Below are positions 37,065-50,700 of a stretch of 64,000 nucleotides of DNA, in pieces. The DNA is from Zerene cesonia (lineage: Eukaryota; Arthropoda; Insecta; Lepidoptera; Pieridae), in contig NC_052119.1 in the NCBI RefSeq assembly GCF_012273895.1, forward strand, positions 8,470,705 to 8,534,704. Reading direction: 5' to 3'. The position numbers and the translations under genes are program-made. Numbering within the stretch: the stretch's first letter is position 1; each line of letters starts with the position of its first letter. Under the pieces are notes generated by a model. That model was given only the letters and a program-made list of their open reading frames with translations. It had not been told where the DNA came from and made no database searches.

Positions 37065-39486
37065 TTGGTTTCCATTAAAATATTAATATATTCTTAAATC
37101 AGCTGTGTAAAGGTGTATCAAAATTAGAGCCCTACATGAATATACTGTAATCTCTACGCACGTCAACTTATATTATTATTGCGCTTGTCTACACAGCTTG
37201 AGTTTGTTTTTACGACCCCATGGGCCATAACGTACACTATTTATAGCTGGTATTTAGCATAGATTTCACAATAGCTTTCAAGGGTTTGGTAGTTAGGCGG
37301 TTTATACACGAGTGTAGTGGTGGTCCTTGATGGATGAGAGGAATGGTTTTTTGACAGTATACGTGTGTTTAAAGAGTACATGGTGTGGTTTAAGTGACGG
37401 AATAAATTTAAATCTAATGAAATGGCTGAAATAGATGTGCATTAATATAATGATTATAGGAAACTAAGTTCGAACGGGATAAGTTTTACGAAAAATACAC
37501 ATAACGTTGTTACATTACCGTCACGTGGTTAACATTTTAAAATACCATACTATTCTATACAACTTTGCGAGTGGAAAGCTGAAGTTTTGAAGCTTATATA
37601 AATTTCAATGAACATTTAAAAAAATAAAATGGACAAGAGATCACTTGCAATCCCATACAAATATTGAACATTGTCGCCAGCAAGTCCACGCGTCAGAAGA
37701 CATCACACGGCTGCATCACGTCACAACACGACACGAGCGTGGATCCGGCCTTAGCCAGCCCGCGTGGGATGCACCTACCGACTATCGGGCACAGTATCAA
37801 TAAATTGCGCTTGTATTTCTCGTTGTGTAAAAAGAACTCGGCGTTATCGACGAAAGCTAAATAAATTCGTAGGATGTTTGTACTTTGTTGTTTATTACGT
37901 GATACTTCAGATATCATCATTAACTGGATGTTTCTACAATATTGGACATTCTATTTTCCGCTCGCGTTTTCACATTTTGCATTGCGTTTTATATTTATAT
38001 TCTAGTCAATAAGTTAGTAGTTGAAACAATTCATATTGCTATCTATATAATAAGTTTTACAAATACCTTTAAATACTGTAGGTACATTTCTGTTTAATAG
38101 TCCGAATACTAAATCACCCAATTAGTCTGAATACTGAGGAGTAGTATCCTCAATATTTAACAATTTCTAATTGTACTAATGAATGCGATCTGCTGTCGTA
38201 GGAATTAGGAATTAAAAGGGTTTCCAACATACTGATAAATAACTTCATTATTGGCCCTTCAATTTGAGACAATTTTTAAGGAAGAGATGTAAATATTTGT
38301 ATGAAATCATTTTTAACGATTCAATTCACACATTGTGTATAAACGACCATTTGTTATAAAGCAATAACTCGCTATCGTCCGTCATGTATTCAATATTCCC
38401 CGTTCTTTTATTTATTTTATTCGATAATCGAACAATCGAGAATCGAGTCTTAACGAGCAATTACGGGTTCGATGTACGCTGGGTATCAATTAAATTCATC
38501 ACAATTGAAAAGTGTTGTGAGTACTATTTCAATTTCACGATGGTTGAGTTATAGATGAATGTTATCGAGTGAAGTTATTCTTTTACAAATAAACAGTGAT
38601 TATTTTTGGATTTATCATCGAGTTAAGTTCGAGAACAAAGTGGGTTAGAAGGTGTTTATTTACCAAATTTTTCAAAATATGTGATGTTGCACCTTTATGA
38701 TACAGTTTGAAGTGATGTTGTACAGTAATTTGATAAAATGTTTGGAAATTTTTTGATAAAATGTTTTGAAAGTAAATGCTCTTATTAAAGAAAACAAAAC
38801 TAGTATTATGTTTGTTTTGAATATAATAAATTTAACAACACTTCGTCGAATACATGTATACTTAATATGACAATAATGATTGTATAAAATAGACATACCC
38901 ATTAACACTTCTATCATTAAGTACAAAATCTTTGATACGGCAAAAATTGTTCATAACGTGATGACGTCGAATAGAAATGTAGCATCTGTATTCTGTACAA
39001 AAGCCAAGAACAGAGCAAATAATGTATCTAGATATTATTATATATTCAATCATTATAATATTTACGTTGCAGCAAATGAAGTTTGCATACATTTGTAACA
39101 GTCAAGTCAGCGATTCGCAGGACTACATCGGCGGAGTCTTTAAATCGACCAGGTGGATTGAATGGCCTCCATTAAGGGCCATTATACGTCAATAAATATT
39201 ATCCCAGACACTCCAGCACTTGGTAAGAATGCGTCGTAATTCAATTTTACATAAAGTATTCGGACTGAGGGAACAGTGAAGACCGCAAGGGGTTTTAGAT
39301 ATTTTCCCAACCGTGTAGATGGGCTATACTTCCGTAAATTAATATCGAAGTCGAGAGTTATTTTGCACTGCATACTTTTACAGCTGTTTGGTATCGAACG
39401 ATAAATGAATTTGAAACGAATAAAAAATAAAATGGATATATTTGTTCTAGAGTTTTCAATAATTGACAGATAGAATAAGAAACAAG
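37065..39486. other. AT-rich non-coding DNA
   Basis: No exon could be supported. A GC-richer patch at 37675-37790 has frames on both strands but no splice or family signal. Four closely spaced ATCGA/TCGAT words at 38421-38446 are noted as a possible factor-binding cluster. Confidence 0.3.
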
Positions 39487-39622
39487 AGTCTCCCCGTGAC
39501 CACACTCGCTGTAAAGTGTTCGAAACGTCGGGTTAGTAATATAATTAATAAATGGCGTTTAAGATCCATTAAAAAGTCTTTAATTTCTTAATGTATAATA
39601 CTCGTGTAAAATCAAACACAAG
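39487..39622 (-). repeat. Lepidopteran interspersed repeat, second copy
   Basis: The minus strand carries the same core as 6301-6452 (CCCGACGTTTCGAACACTTT), continuing into GTGTGGTCACGGGGAGAC. The order GTCACGGGGAGAC is the form I know from other lepidopteran copies, so this copy is likely the unrearranged one. It lacks the terminal inverted repeat of the first copy. Confidence 0.6.
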
Positions 39623-41316
39623 GATTTACTACGATGAGGGAATACAAAATTAATTTAACATATGCTTCTCGAACAATTTTCCGGTTTGAAGACTGTTTAG
39701 ATATATATACATAAATAAGAACGTTTATTTCAAGAACACAAAAGAAAATAAAAACATTAGAGCAACAAAAAGCAAACAAACAAACTAATTGTATGTTTTT
39801 TTGCATGTTTTTTGAGGAGCAGATTATTGAAAAATACAAAAAGGAATTGTGAATTGTGTTCAATAGAAATATAAGATTCCCTCTTGGCTCCTGCCAACAC
39901 CAAGTGAGGGTACAGTACAAAAATATTAATATTGTAATATTTGATCAAAACTAAGATACATAGTAGGTTAAAATAGAGAAAATAAGTGTCTATTCATTAT
40001 ATGTAAAGTATAAACTAATGTACAAAGACAACTATTGCCGAAGATTAGGTCACAACGTCGTGATTGCGTGCCACACCACGTTACCATAAGGTCTCTGCAG
40101 GCACGATGCGGTGTCAATTTCCATTCATGTGCCTATTATCCAGCTCTGAGCATAAATTGAAGAGCGATGGTAAATCGCTTTTTCGAATGGCCTTTTAGGG
40201 TTCAGTCGGATTTATATTCATAGCAATTGGTACAAGTTGTAGAAGACGTTTCCGATTCTTAGAAATCCCAATACGAGCGTGTTTGAACTAAATTTTCATT
40301 GAAGTTAAAAATTGTTTTAATGTTCTGGTTATTTATGGAGAGAAATAGTATAACGATGTTTTTAATTTTCATGAATTCATGTATATGCAACAATAAAAAT
40401 GGCCTAAAATCGTGTTTGCCTTAAAGTGTATGGTTTACGGTATTAAAAAATATCAGAAAAATCTATGACATGCTTTAGGATATATTCAAATAGTGTGTTT
40501 AAATGATACTGTTTAGAAATGAAATAAAGCAGAAAAAAGTTACAAGGATCCTCCAAACATTTCTTATGGCGAAAAATTAAAATCATATACGTGCTAAATA
40601 AATACAACACTCATATACGGACGACCAATCTAGTTTTTTGGAAAATTATTTTTCAAGTAACATAGTAATTCAATAGATTTTTTAGCATAATCCATAGATT
40701 TTTGAAAATCGCGTTTCTAAAATAAATATCAATGTACGTTATCATTCAAAAAGTAATGATTAAAGTTATTTCAAAAGCCGATAGGTAAAAGACAGATTTG
40801 TAAGTCGACTTTAAATACATATACAGAGCCAATATATTGGATCCAGAGCACCCTTATCACGCTTACGAATCTGTAATTTACCTCAACCCGTGTTCCAAGT
40901 GGAGTATAAAGTATGAAATTGATGTTATGTTTATGAGCAGAGAATTGTACGATATTTAATTGTGCCGTAAATAGTATATTACTACCGATTTTAGATGCCT
41001 ATAAAGGGATCAGGACTGTTGAGTTTACGTCGATAAAATGTTTTATTGATTCATTTGTTTAATGGTCACGCTTCAACATCAATTGCATCACGTTGGGAAA
41101 ACTTTAACTAACCTATTAAAGATAAACCGTTTGATTTTCAGCTTGTTTGTTACTTACAGATAGGCTTAAAATCTGCCAAGCCGATAACACTTTTAATAAA
41201 ACCTATTTTGACCTAGAAAATGTAAAAGTACAAAAATCTGAGATGGTCAAGAGGTCAGGCGGTGCCACGGTTCAGTGAACGGCAAATCAATCATTTCTTA
41301 TTTAAATAATAATAAT
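39623..41316. other. AT-rich non-coding DNA with one complex patch
   Basis: 40060-40215 is higher-complexity (ACGTTACCATAAGGTCTCTG, AGAGCGATGGTAAATCGCTT) and may be regulatory. No exon or other repeat recognised. Confidence 0.3.
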
Positions 41317-41512
41317 TTAGCTGCGCCCTGCGGTTTCACCCGCGTAACTCTGTATCCCGTAGAAATATCGGGATAAAAAATTGTATATTTATTGTGTTAT
41401 TCCAGTTGTCCAGCTGTCTACATATCAACTTTCATTGCAATGGAAGTTTTTGCGTGAAAGAGTAACAAACATACACACATCCTTACAAACCTTCGCATTT
41501 ATAATATTATAC
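41317..41512 (-). mobile_element. Non-autonomous Helitron, 200-bp family, diverged
   Basis: Same block order as 24537-24736, read on the minus strand: ATAATATTATAAATGCGAAG ... TATTTCTACGGGATACAGAG ... GCGGGTGAAACCGC. The end reads CTAA in place of CTAG and the 5' tip is eroded, so this is an older insertion. Confidence 0.65.
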
Positions 41513-42314
41513 AATATAATTAATAAGTTAAAAGTTAATAGAGTAAAGTAGGATTCAATGACATAAAATTAATAATTATATTAAAACCTAGTTGATTATT
41601 TAATGTACAACAAAATGCCTCAAAGTTCTATCTTACATCTGAATATCATAAATTGAAAAAAATAAAGAATAATACTACATTTGACAATACACACTAATTT
41701 ATGTAACATATAATCACTACAAATTAGTTGCAAAACAATTGTATAATATTCGTAAAAGAATTCACAGCAGTAAATAACAGCGTGAAAGCAATAATTTCAC
41801 ACTTGAATGTTTGTTTTGGCAAGTCACCAATGACCGTTAAGACCTATATATTTGGTGGATTATGAGACGTAAAGTACGTTTCACAATTTTGTATCGGAGT
41901 TATATTTTATCTATACCGTAACAAACATATTTCAGTGCAGAGCAATATCTTTATGTTTTTAGTTTTATTATAGGTTAGGATTGGAGACAGTTAAGTATAA
42001 AACAAACTTTTAAAGCAGTGTTTGAAGTAACGCTTGCTATGGAGAAATCCTCAGAGAGATCCTTGAGTAGCCTTTTAATAAACTATTTATAGTCATAGAC
42101 AATATCAGATCTAGTTATTACGCGTATAAGCTGTAAACAGCGCCTAATGGTGCATTTACACAATCGCGCGAATCGAACACACATGTGTAAACAGTACATT
42201 CGAGATTCGCTTTATCCTGCTAAGACCCGTTTTTCGGACGTAATCTAAAGGCATGCATAGCACACGAACTTACTGTTCTAATTACAAATGGGTGACTAGA
42301 CACACTCGTCGACA
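41513..42314. other. AT-rich non-coding DNA
   Basis: No exon or repeat recognised. Confidence 0.35.
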
Positions 42315-42450
42315 TAGACATAGACATAGACATACATTTATTCACAATCAAACACACACACACAAAAATTAACAAAAAAAAAGACAAGACACTGAGTATA
42401 AAACAGGAAATAAGAAAAAAAAAAACATATAAAAAGAAAAGAAATAAAAT
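42315..42450 (+). repeat. (GACATA)n and A-rich simple repeats
   Basis: ACATAGACATAGACATAGAC at 42314-42339, then (CA)n near 42352-42364 and A-rich tracts. The minus-strand frame 42220-42519 (poly F/L/S, then M-S repeats) is a by-product. Confidence 0.75.
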
Positions 42451-42789
42451 AAAAACTAACTTAGGTTGCTGTGATGTGTTATGGCTGTGAAAAGGTCCAG
42501 GCTCAGCTTTATATGCCATGAGTCAATTGACCCATGAAGCTGTTAATTCTGCCAGAACCCAGAAGGAAGATGGATAGATTAGAAAGAAATAAATAAACAC
42601 AAATAAATCAACAATGATGTTAGGCTACATTATAGATAAATATGTTAAAGAGACAAGTGAAAGAAGTGAAGGATAGAATATTTAAATTACCACAAAAACA
42701 GAAAAAAAGACCAGGATATATATAAATAACGGATAGCAAATAACAGTGAGAATAATGTAAATAAATAAATAAATGCTACATAAATAATA

Positions 42790-43250
42790 AACAATAAAAA
42801 GTTGGAAGCTATGATACAGTACTACTTATTACGTAAGATTCTGTACCGACAAAAGGTGCTTCCTGTACGCACGTCGGAAGCTAAATTTAGACTGCAAGCA
42901 TTTAATAGGAGGTGGTATATTGTTCCAGCATTTGGTAGCAGAGTATCTGAAGCTCCCACGAAATGCTGCAGTTTTGTGCGCCGGCACTGACAACTCCTTA
43001 GTTATACTCCTAACCTCATTTCTGCTTCTCTGACTTCACCACTCTAGTTTAGAATATAAATAATCAGGCGTTTTATTCTTCACTATGTCAAACATCATAC
43101 AGGCAAGAAAGAGATTTTGTCGGTTCTTAATTTTTAGATGATTGAGAGTGTTGATGAAGGGAGTTACGTGGTTACGGTATGGTATGTTTAAGCAGAAGCG
43201 AGTGCAGGCATTCTGTAGCCTTTGAATACTTGTACGAATGTTTTGTTCGA
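42790..43250. mobile_element. Possible retroelement 3' region
   Basis: GC-richer than its surroundings, with CGTCGGAAGCTAAATTTAGA, TTCCAGCATTTGGTAGCAGA and CAGGCAAGAAAGAGATTTTG, words that resemble 3' regions of lepidopteran non-LTR elements. It stops where a SINE-like copy starts (43252). Family not identified. Confidence 0.3.
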
Positions 43251-43251
43251 T

Positions 43252-43562
43252 TTTTTATGCCATAGCGGATAATCGATCAATGGGTTAATATAAAAGCCAC
43301 TAGGTAATGGTAAATGATCACTACAGCCCGTGTACATTAGGAAGATGGAGGTAGGATCGCTGCAAATGCGTTGCCCGGTTAAAAGGGGATAAAGGATAAG
43401 AAAAAAATTTACTATTGGATTAAAGGACTGGGAAGGATGAGGGCAAGGAACGAAACACAGCAGCCAGCTACTATTTTAGGCAGATTTTTAGTGCGGGTGT
43501 AGTACCTTCCCTGGAACAAGCTGGCTCAATTCATGCCGAACCGTGTTCAACACACTCAAGAC
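43252..43562 (+). repeat. SINE-like interspersed repeat ('GCTGGTGGTTCGCC' family), diverged
   Basis: The order CCATAGCGGATAATCGATCA, GGTAATGGTAAATGATCACT, AATGCGTTGCCCGGTTAAAA, GAACGAAACACAGCAGCCAG, GCTGGCTCAATTCATGCCGA follows the copies at 29094 and 61488. The head is badly eroded; the tail is good. Confidence 0.6.
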
Positions 43563-44473
43563 ATTTCGTGGAGTGGCGAATGGTGAACACAAATGTGTAA
43601 ATGCACCATAAAAGTTGTCTGTATCGTCACTGTATTTGCGCGTCTCATTTACCTAAATAGATTCTAATATATGCGAGCGATTAGACTCGACACATCTGAA
43701 CCGTTTCTGAACTAGTGATTACGTTTTCTTATGAGACAGGAAGGCAAACGGGCAAACGCAATATGAGATGTACACGTCGAATGAGATTATAAACCGATTT
43801 TATTAAAATACTTGGACTACTCTTTATCTTAAAAAGTATCCTGTATTTTTTACATATACACTTAACGTGTGCTTTTTATTATAAAAATCGTATGTATCAA
43901 TATGTTATTAAAAAGATAATATAGATATTCAGTAAATACGGCTTGATATAATATAGCTTGTTTTGTGCTAATGTCCTTTGAATGAATCTTACATGTATAA
44001 ACATGCACGTTTATTCAATATACTAGTCGACTGACTGAGGTCCTTTTTGCGCCTTGCCTTTCGCATGCTTCGTTTACAACTCATCATGCATCTTACGTCC
44101 TATCAAATAAAAGTACTATAAACTTGATTGATATGCATCGTGGCAAGGAATTTAGCGTAAGTGGATTCAAATGAATGCGTACTGTTATTATCACCATGGA
44201 TAAACTCTTAAAGCGTAATTACACTCACTAAGACTTGATAAGTGGTGTAGTAATACGTTTATATTATGGTTGCTGTTGATAGTTTGCGCAAACTTTTGTT
44301 TTAAACTATATTTTTATTTGTTATATTTATCCGTTCTAAAATACTAAAAAAGCTATAAGAATAAATGTATGGAAAAAACTGTTTACAAATGTCAATAAAA
44401 TAATCTTAGTTGAAATGAGTTAGCATTTTTGTCATAAAGTGCAGAAGTGTACTATTTGTTGTATTTATATAGT
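43563..44473. other. AT-rich non-coding DNA
   Basis: Only a short repeat head (GGAAGGCAAACGGGCAAACG, near 43740) is recognised. No exon. Confidence 0.35.
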
Positions 44474-44790
44474 ACCTGGATGACCGAGCTTTGCTCGGTA
44501 TTTTTATTTATTTTTTTATTCGCCAAAAAATAGTATTGTTATTCGCCAATGATGATGTCTGGAAGAGTCATAATAAATTGGGACTACTCAAACGCCTCCT
44601 ATTTGTTAAAAAAGTAAGTTTAAGTCGATAAAACACGAATAAAACACGAATATGACATTTTCTAAAAAAGATTCCTAGCTAGATCGCCCCCGAAACCCCC
44701 TATATACTATACTTCATGAAAATCATTGGAGCCGATTCCGAGATTCCAATTATATATATATACAAGAATTGCTCGTTTAAAAATATAAGA
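44474..44790 (-). mobile_element. Helitron with shared 5' half and a different 3' end
   Basis: On the minus strand the 5' half (TCTTATATTTTTAAACGAGC ... AGGGGGTTTCGGGGGCGATC ... TTCGTGTTTTATTCGTG) is that of the 322-bp family. The 3' end is a different hairpin, ACCGAG-CAAAG-CTCGGT, followed by CATCCAGG instead of CTAG. Either a recombinant subfamily or an insertion next to another element. Confidence 0.65.
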
Positions 44791-47639
44791 TTACTTTGCA
44801 CAATTTAATAAATTGCATAATTTATATAATATTCTACGAATTTCAACTATAGAAGTATAATCTCATAAACATAAACAAAATTCGGTAGCAAACACCGGCG
44901 CAAATTTATCAAGAATTACTTTAATTTTCATATGCGTCTGTTTGGGAATGTGTGCGAGTGATATAAAAGATTGTAACAATAACAGTGCTGGAGTATATTT
45001 ACAGTTTCGTATCAATTAATATTAAACAAAATGATACTCTCCTCCCAACTTCATTTTGGCTGGATGTCGTGTAGAGGAAGCAGAATGAGTATCAAATGAC
45101 AGCAGTTATTATTGCTCAAGCATGTCGCGCAAATTGCCGGTATCAAGCCAGCCATTATCCTTTTTATTTCAATCATTTAACATAAATTAACATGTTATTT
45201 TGTAACTGATTTAAATCTCAATAGCTATTGTTTATTCAAACTTTTTGTAGTATATTAGACTAGCACATAAATGTTTTTTTCCTTCTCTATATCATTTGTT
45301 TTGCTTTTTACTCAAAAGGTCTTTTACAATAACATATTTAAATTTTTTATGATTTATATAATAGTGCTGGAGAAATTATATTTGAAATGCAAATACTACA
45401 ATTTATTTACATTCTTTTTCACACTCGAATTTTTTCATGGATAGGGAGGTAAAGACGAGCTTTTCGTGATAGAAAAACAGACCTTATTTCCTAAAGTTTT
45501 TTCATCACCCAACAAAACATTTCTAGCACCATTGTAAAATATGGCTGGTACAAGATATTGTGTTTCACGTCCGCTCCAGACATCGAGGATATTTGCGTGA
45601 AAAGGACGAAATATAGCAGAATTTCATGCGACAGGACACTCGATTCGTCCCGGTGTTGGATTTCATTGAGCTATATTCGAGACAATACAAGATTTTTGCG
45701 GACATATATTACTGGCTATGTTTATTGCTCGAAATAGAATTCTGAGGGCAAAGGATGTTTTTACTGTCCAGCTTTGATAGAGAACATTGACAAAGTTTAC
45801 TATTTCAACGTTTTATAAAATACATATTTATAATATTGGTGTATTTTTTATACTTTAATAAGTATTAATAATAATATATTTAATAAGTTATTACATTGTG
45901 GTTTTCCAATCCACTGATAAATTTAGATAGAGTTTAAATAAGGTTTGGGAGTAAAAAAAGTCTAAATTGATATGATTTATTTCCACTATTGATTATTGTA
46001 GCTAAAAGTGACAAACATGTCGAAAATAACCTGCAGTGATGTCACAATCTTACAAATAGGTTTATGTTCGATATTACCATCTAACATATTATATGCGCCA
46101 GTTTTGAATGATGCTTATTTAGAATTCACCTCAGCCTAATTTGAAAATAATTGTCTGAACTAGCTGATTTTAAAGTTGAGACATTCTTTGAATCAATTTT
46201 GGAGGTTTGAAAATGGTAAATTTGTTTTACAAAAAAATGAAATTCGCTAAGTTGAAAAACTTATCTCAATATAATTCATAATATATTTTGTATCAATTCA
46301 TACTATTAATAGAATACTTTAAGACACACATTACTGTATAGATAAAATATACCCACACCAAATCCCATAAATTCTTTGAAAATTTGTATTTAAGTGAAGC
46401 CTCGTTCATGATTCATAGCACTGCTACTCTTGGCCATGGTACTACTGTACATTATAACGTTTGATAAATAAACGTTTGTCTTCTTAAATAACACATACGT
46501 GTCTCTTTAACAAAAGCATGATTTCATTTGAAAATTTTATCATAACATTATTTCCCGTGCCGCGTTTTCAAGTAAAGCTTTAAAGTTTTCCCCACAAATA
46601 TCTATAATGTTACATGCGATGCTATCCACCATTGTTAATCCAGTAATTTGAATTTATTACACGCTGTATAAATGGTCTGTAGATATCATTGTATCGACAT
46701 ACTCGTGTGCTTCTGGGACAAATAGGGGCTTATTTATGAGTGAGACTTTACGGAGTAGTGGATAATGCCATAGAATCAAGCGTATTATGTTAGGTTAGTT
46801 TAGTTCTTGGTGTAGAAAATATTACTATGTACAGTATTTAATTACTACCCAGGAACGAGGCTGTTGAATTATTGTTATCTGTATTATAGATACATTACAG
46901 ATTTTGCCAGCGGGTTCGCATGCGTTAAATTCGAAGTAAAACCCCTTACCCTCCATTTTTCTGTTATTATTCATATAAACCTTCCTCTTGAATCACTCAA
47001 AACTCATCAGAATTTGTTGCGTAAATTTAACGATCTAAGCATACAGACACACAGGAAGCGACTTTGGTTAATACAATGTAGTGATGATGCTTGATATCCT
47101 TACTATTCTTTTGAGTTACGAATCATATTTAAGATAAAAATTGAGATGATTTATTAAATTTTGTCTAACACAGATCTCTTTGGATCACATGAAGTTCATG
47201 TTATAATTCCAAAGTTCGTACTTCATGGTACGAATTATATCGCGCAATATCTCCGTCCGATTAGCATGTGCCTTTACTATTACGGTATTAGTATTGTGTT
47301 ATCTGTGCTATTACTGATGAGCCTTAGAAAGATGATTTCCTAGTGCAGAATTTATATTTTATAAGGGGATAATATTAGACTATGTTCTGTCTTGGGACTC
47401 AATTTATCATTGAACTAATTTTCATTCAAATTGGTAGAGTGAAGGTAAGAAAATAAGACATATAGAGAGTTCCTTGTATTTATAATATAGTGGGTAGGTA
47501 TTAAAGGATGATAGTCGATACTTTACCGACGGAATTCGAAAACATTGTGAAGACATTGTTGTCGTAGACATATAAAATTTGTTAGGTATCTCTTCGCTGG
47601 TTCAGTTTAAGTATATGTTAACGTTAAAAACGTATCCTT
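44791..47639. other. AT-rich non-coding DNA
   Basis: No exon or clear repeat seen. The frames at 46864-47343 are unsupported. Confidence 0.35.
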
Positions 47640-47785
47640 TATTGATTAATTAGCCGCAGATAAACAATGTATCGACAATGCATGCTGGGAAGCGAATAAT
47701 CTCTTGCATTGCTCGCTCGTTGATTGTTTTTCCTTAACGGGCCGGTCTAATCTTAACATCCTGTTAATTAGCATCCGAGGTAGAA
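47640..47785. promoter_or_regulatory. Candidate enhancer with homeodomain and SOX-like sites
   Basis: GATTAATTAGCCGCAG, ATAAACAATGTATCGACAAT, GATTGTTTTTCC and CTGTTAATTAGCATCCG: TAATTAG twice and AACAATG/ACAATG SOX-like words within 140 bp of complex sequence in AT-rich flanks. Confidence 0.27.
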
Positions 47786-50700
47786 AGAACAAGGTTTAGA
47801 TGTGCTTGTATCTTACAGGGGAGCGATACAGTGTAAACACATTCTTAGTATTTTGTTTAGTTTTTACAGAGAAGTATCGTTTCTCTAGCGAAGGATGACC
47901 GCATCGGTTAGCCTGGTGTATGAACTGAGACGTTCAATCTTAGTAGCATAAGTGTGTTTCCATATTATGTCAGTGTATTTGTGATAAATTAGACTTTTGA
48001 CTATATTCTTAATAAAAAGCTTCCCATTTTTACGGGAAATTGGTTAAAGAAGAAGAAATTATAGTATGCATATTGATTTATAGTGTGACATTATTGTACT
48101 TATATGTAATTTAATAGATCGGACAGGACACGGACAGGTCTAAGGACAAATATACATATATCACCGAAACCATGTATTTAGGAGGTTCTGAACAGTAAAA
48201 GTATATAATTGTTAACAGACATCCGCTATTCCCTAGGTTACCCAGATTGACAAAGTTATTCATGACTTAGTGAACTGTTTTAGCTTTGAATTTATCTGAA
48301 ACAAAACTAATGCGATATTTTACAAGAATATAAGTGGTTGTAAATTCATTTAATATTATAAAAGAGAGTCCGTCAGTGGATGGATGAGTGTAATTTTCTC
48401 TCAATCTCACAAAAATTCGATTCCATGATTGATAAAATTTGTGACATGCACTTCGATAGATTATCGTCTGAAATAGTAGGTACATACATAGTGATACCAA
48501 CAACGCAAGAAAGTCATTTTAAATGTGCTATTTTTAAAAGTACTCTATAAATGCACATGGGACGGTAAATTTTAAGCATTATTTCACAACCGGAATTCGT
48601 GATGTTTTTAGTTGTTTATATGTGGCTTGTATTGCATTCTAATTAAAATATATACAGTATTACTATTATTTATCATCGATGTCGGTGATTATTTCTTGTA
48701 TATTGATTAATGGCTTGGAATAATTAATTCAGAATCAGTATAATAATAAAGTCAAATAGATTTTTTTATCAAAGTTACAATATAAGTGGCGTGGAATATT
48801 TTTAATTGCGACGGTCAACTGCTTAAAAAAATTGTTATATTAAGGCAATGTGAATTAAAATACAGTTTTTATAAAGAAGGAGTCAGTAACTTGTTTCCTC
48901 AGAAAGCGCCATCCATTTATATCAATAATCAAGTCAATCATACATATATAGTCAACATTTAAAGACATTTTTTATTGAGACGGGATGCAAATACTCTCAA
49001 AATCAATATCGTACTACAGAATATATTGTTGAAACATATAGTCACTATGATCTCCCAACATCAACGACTATCCGACCCGATGCAAGCATGACCCATTTCT
49101 ATAAATACTTAGTTTCTGTTTAACAATACAATAGCCCAAAAAAACAAGCAACGATTCCATCAAATTCATCACCCACCCAACCAGTCTTAGACACGGTAAC
49201 GAACCAAACAAAAATAAAACAAACCGGTCAAAGAACGTAAACAACATTTCAGCACATTAAGCTATTTTTAAGAATGTTCGAGACGCGCGTGTCATCTGAT
49301 AACTACACGTAAATAATTATTAAATATTATCGAATGTCGGCGTTTAGGTGGCTTCTTATCTGCCTTATTTGTCGTTGGCCGAGACTGGTAGCGTTATCGT
49401 GTTGAAATATGGCAACACCACACACCATCTCTAGTTACTGGTAATGTTGCTCGCTTACTGCTCTATGATATGATCTTGATGGAAGCGAATCGTATGTCCG
49501 TTGACTTAATGTGACTTATGTTTGAATTAAAAGGCCTTAAAATTAATGACTTTTGAATTACATGTTAAAAGTTGGATTTCATTAAAATTTGATACGATTG
49601 GTTATGGTATATCGATATGGTAAAATACTTCGGGTAGGCTTCTCCACCCGGATGGTCTTCAGGTTTCGGAGCATAAATTTTTATCACAAAGTTTTATATC
49701 AATAATTTATAAATACCCATTGGGTTTTTTAATTTTACATACCTTTAATGATTTATAAATTAGTTGGGACACTATGAAGTTTCTGAGACTTAAAATGTAG
49801 TGTTTTTTTAAAGATTGCAAATATGGTTTATTATATAAAATTATCTTGAGACACTATTTGACACCGTATAAATTTATTATTTATAACTATTCTAACATAA
49901 TGATTTAATGGGTATATTTTGTAATTTTGAAGTCATTATTATTGTCTCACCATTGCTCATTACTGGGTCCATTATATACTGTTGTAAATCACACTGTGTC
50001 TAGAATCTGATAGTATCTAGCTCTAACGAGTAATTGGAATTGTCTTATAACTTGCGACACTCTTGTCTAATCGTAAAATTCACAGGTTTTATTGTCGCAT
50101 CGTCACACTAACGCACTTTTGTACGCTCACACATTAAAACTTATAACGTCTGTACCCAGAATCTATTGCATTTAAAGTACATTGCGGGTTTTAACTTACG
50201 GTTTGATTCGCTTTATGGTGTCCGTGAAGCAATGTAAACTGAAACAAATGAATTTGTCCTGTTCAACAAAGCTCAGTATGCGGCATTTTGATGACAATTT
50301 CGTAATAGTAAATTAACACAAACGTCACCTGTCAATAAATCCAATTCAATTCGAGTTGTATTCTAAATGGGAATAATAATTAAGTCACCGAGTTTGACTG
50401 GTTGTTTTGTTTATGGTCACGTTTAAAGCTGGCAATATATATGCATACATTAAATTGTTTATGGATTTTGAAATAACTGGCTTTGAGCCTATATCAATTA
50501 TAAATAGGCGATGATTGTTTTAAAATCGATAAATCTTTAACTTATCAGGCTATTCTTTATTGCTCGAATGTAATAATTATTAAAAAAGGTGTTAACAGTA
50601 CAGTTGTACACATTCATTATTCTGCCATGATATTACATTACTTCTATTATATATTCTATCTATCTATCATTTAATAATCACATTGTTAGGGCAAGACGAA

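Noticed and set aside
42315..42345. CRISPR-like spaced repeats
   Set aside because: Simple (GACATA)n tandem repeat without spacers; no CRISPR array is expected or seen in this genome.
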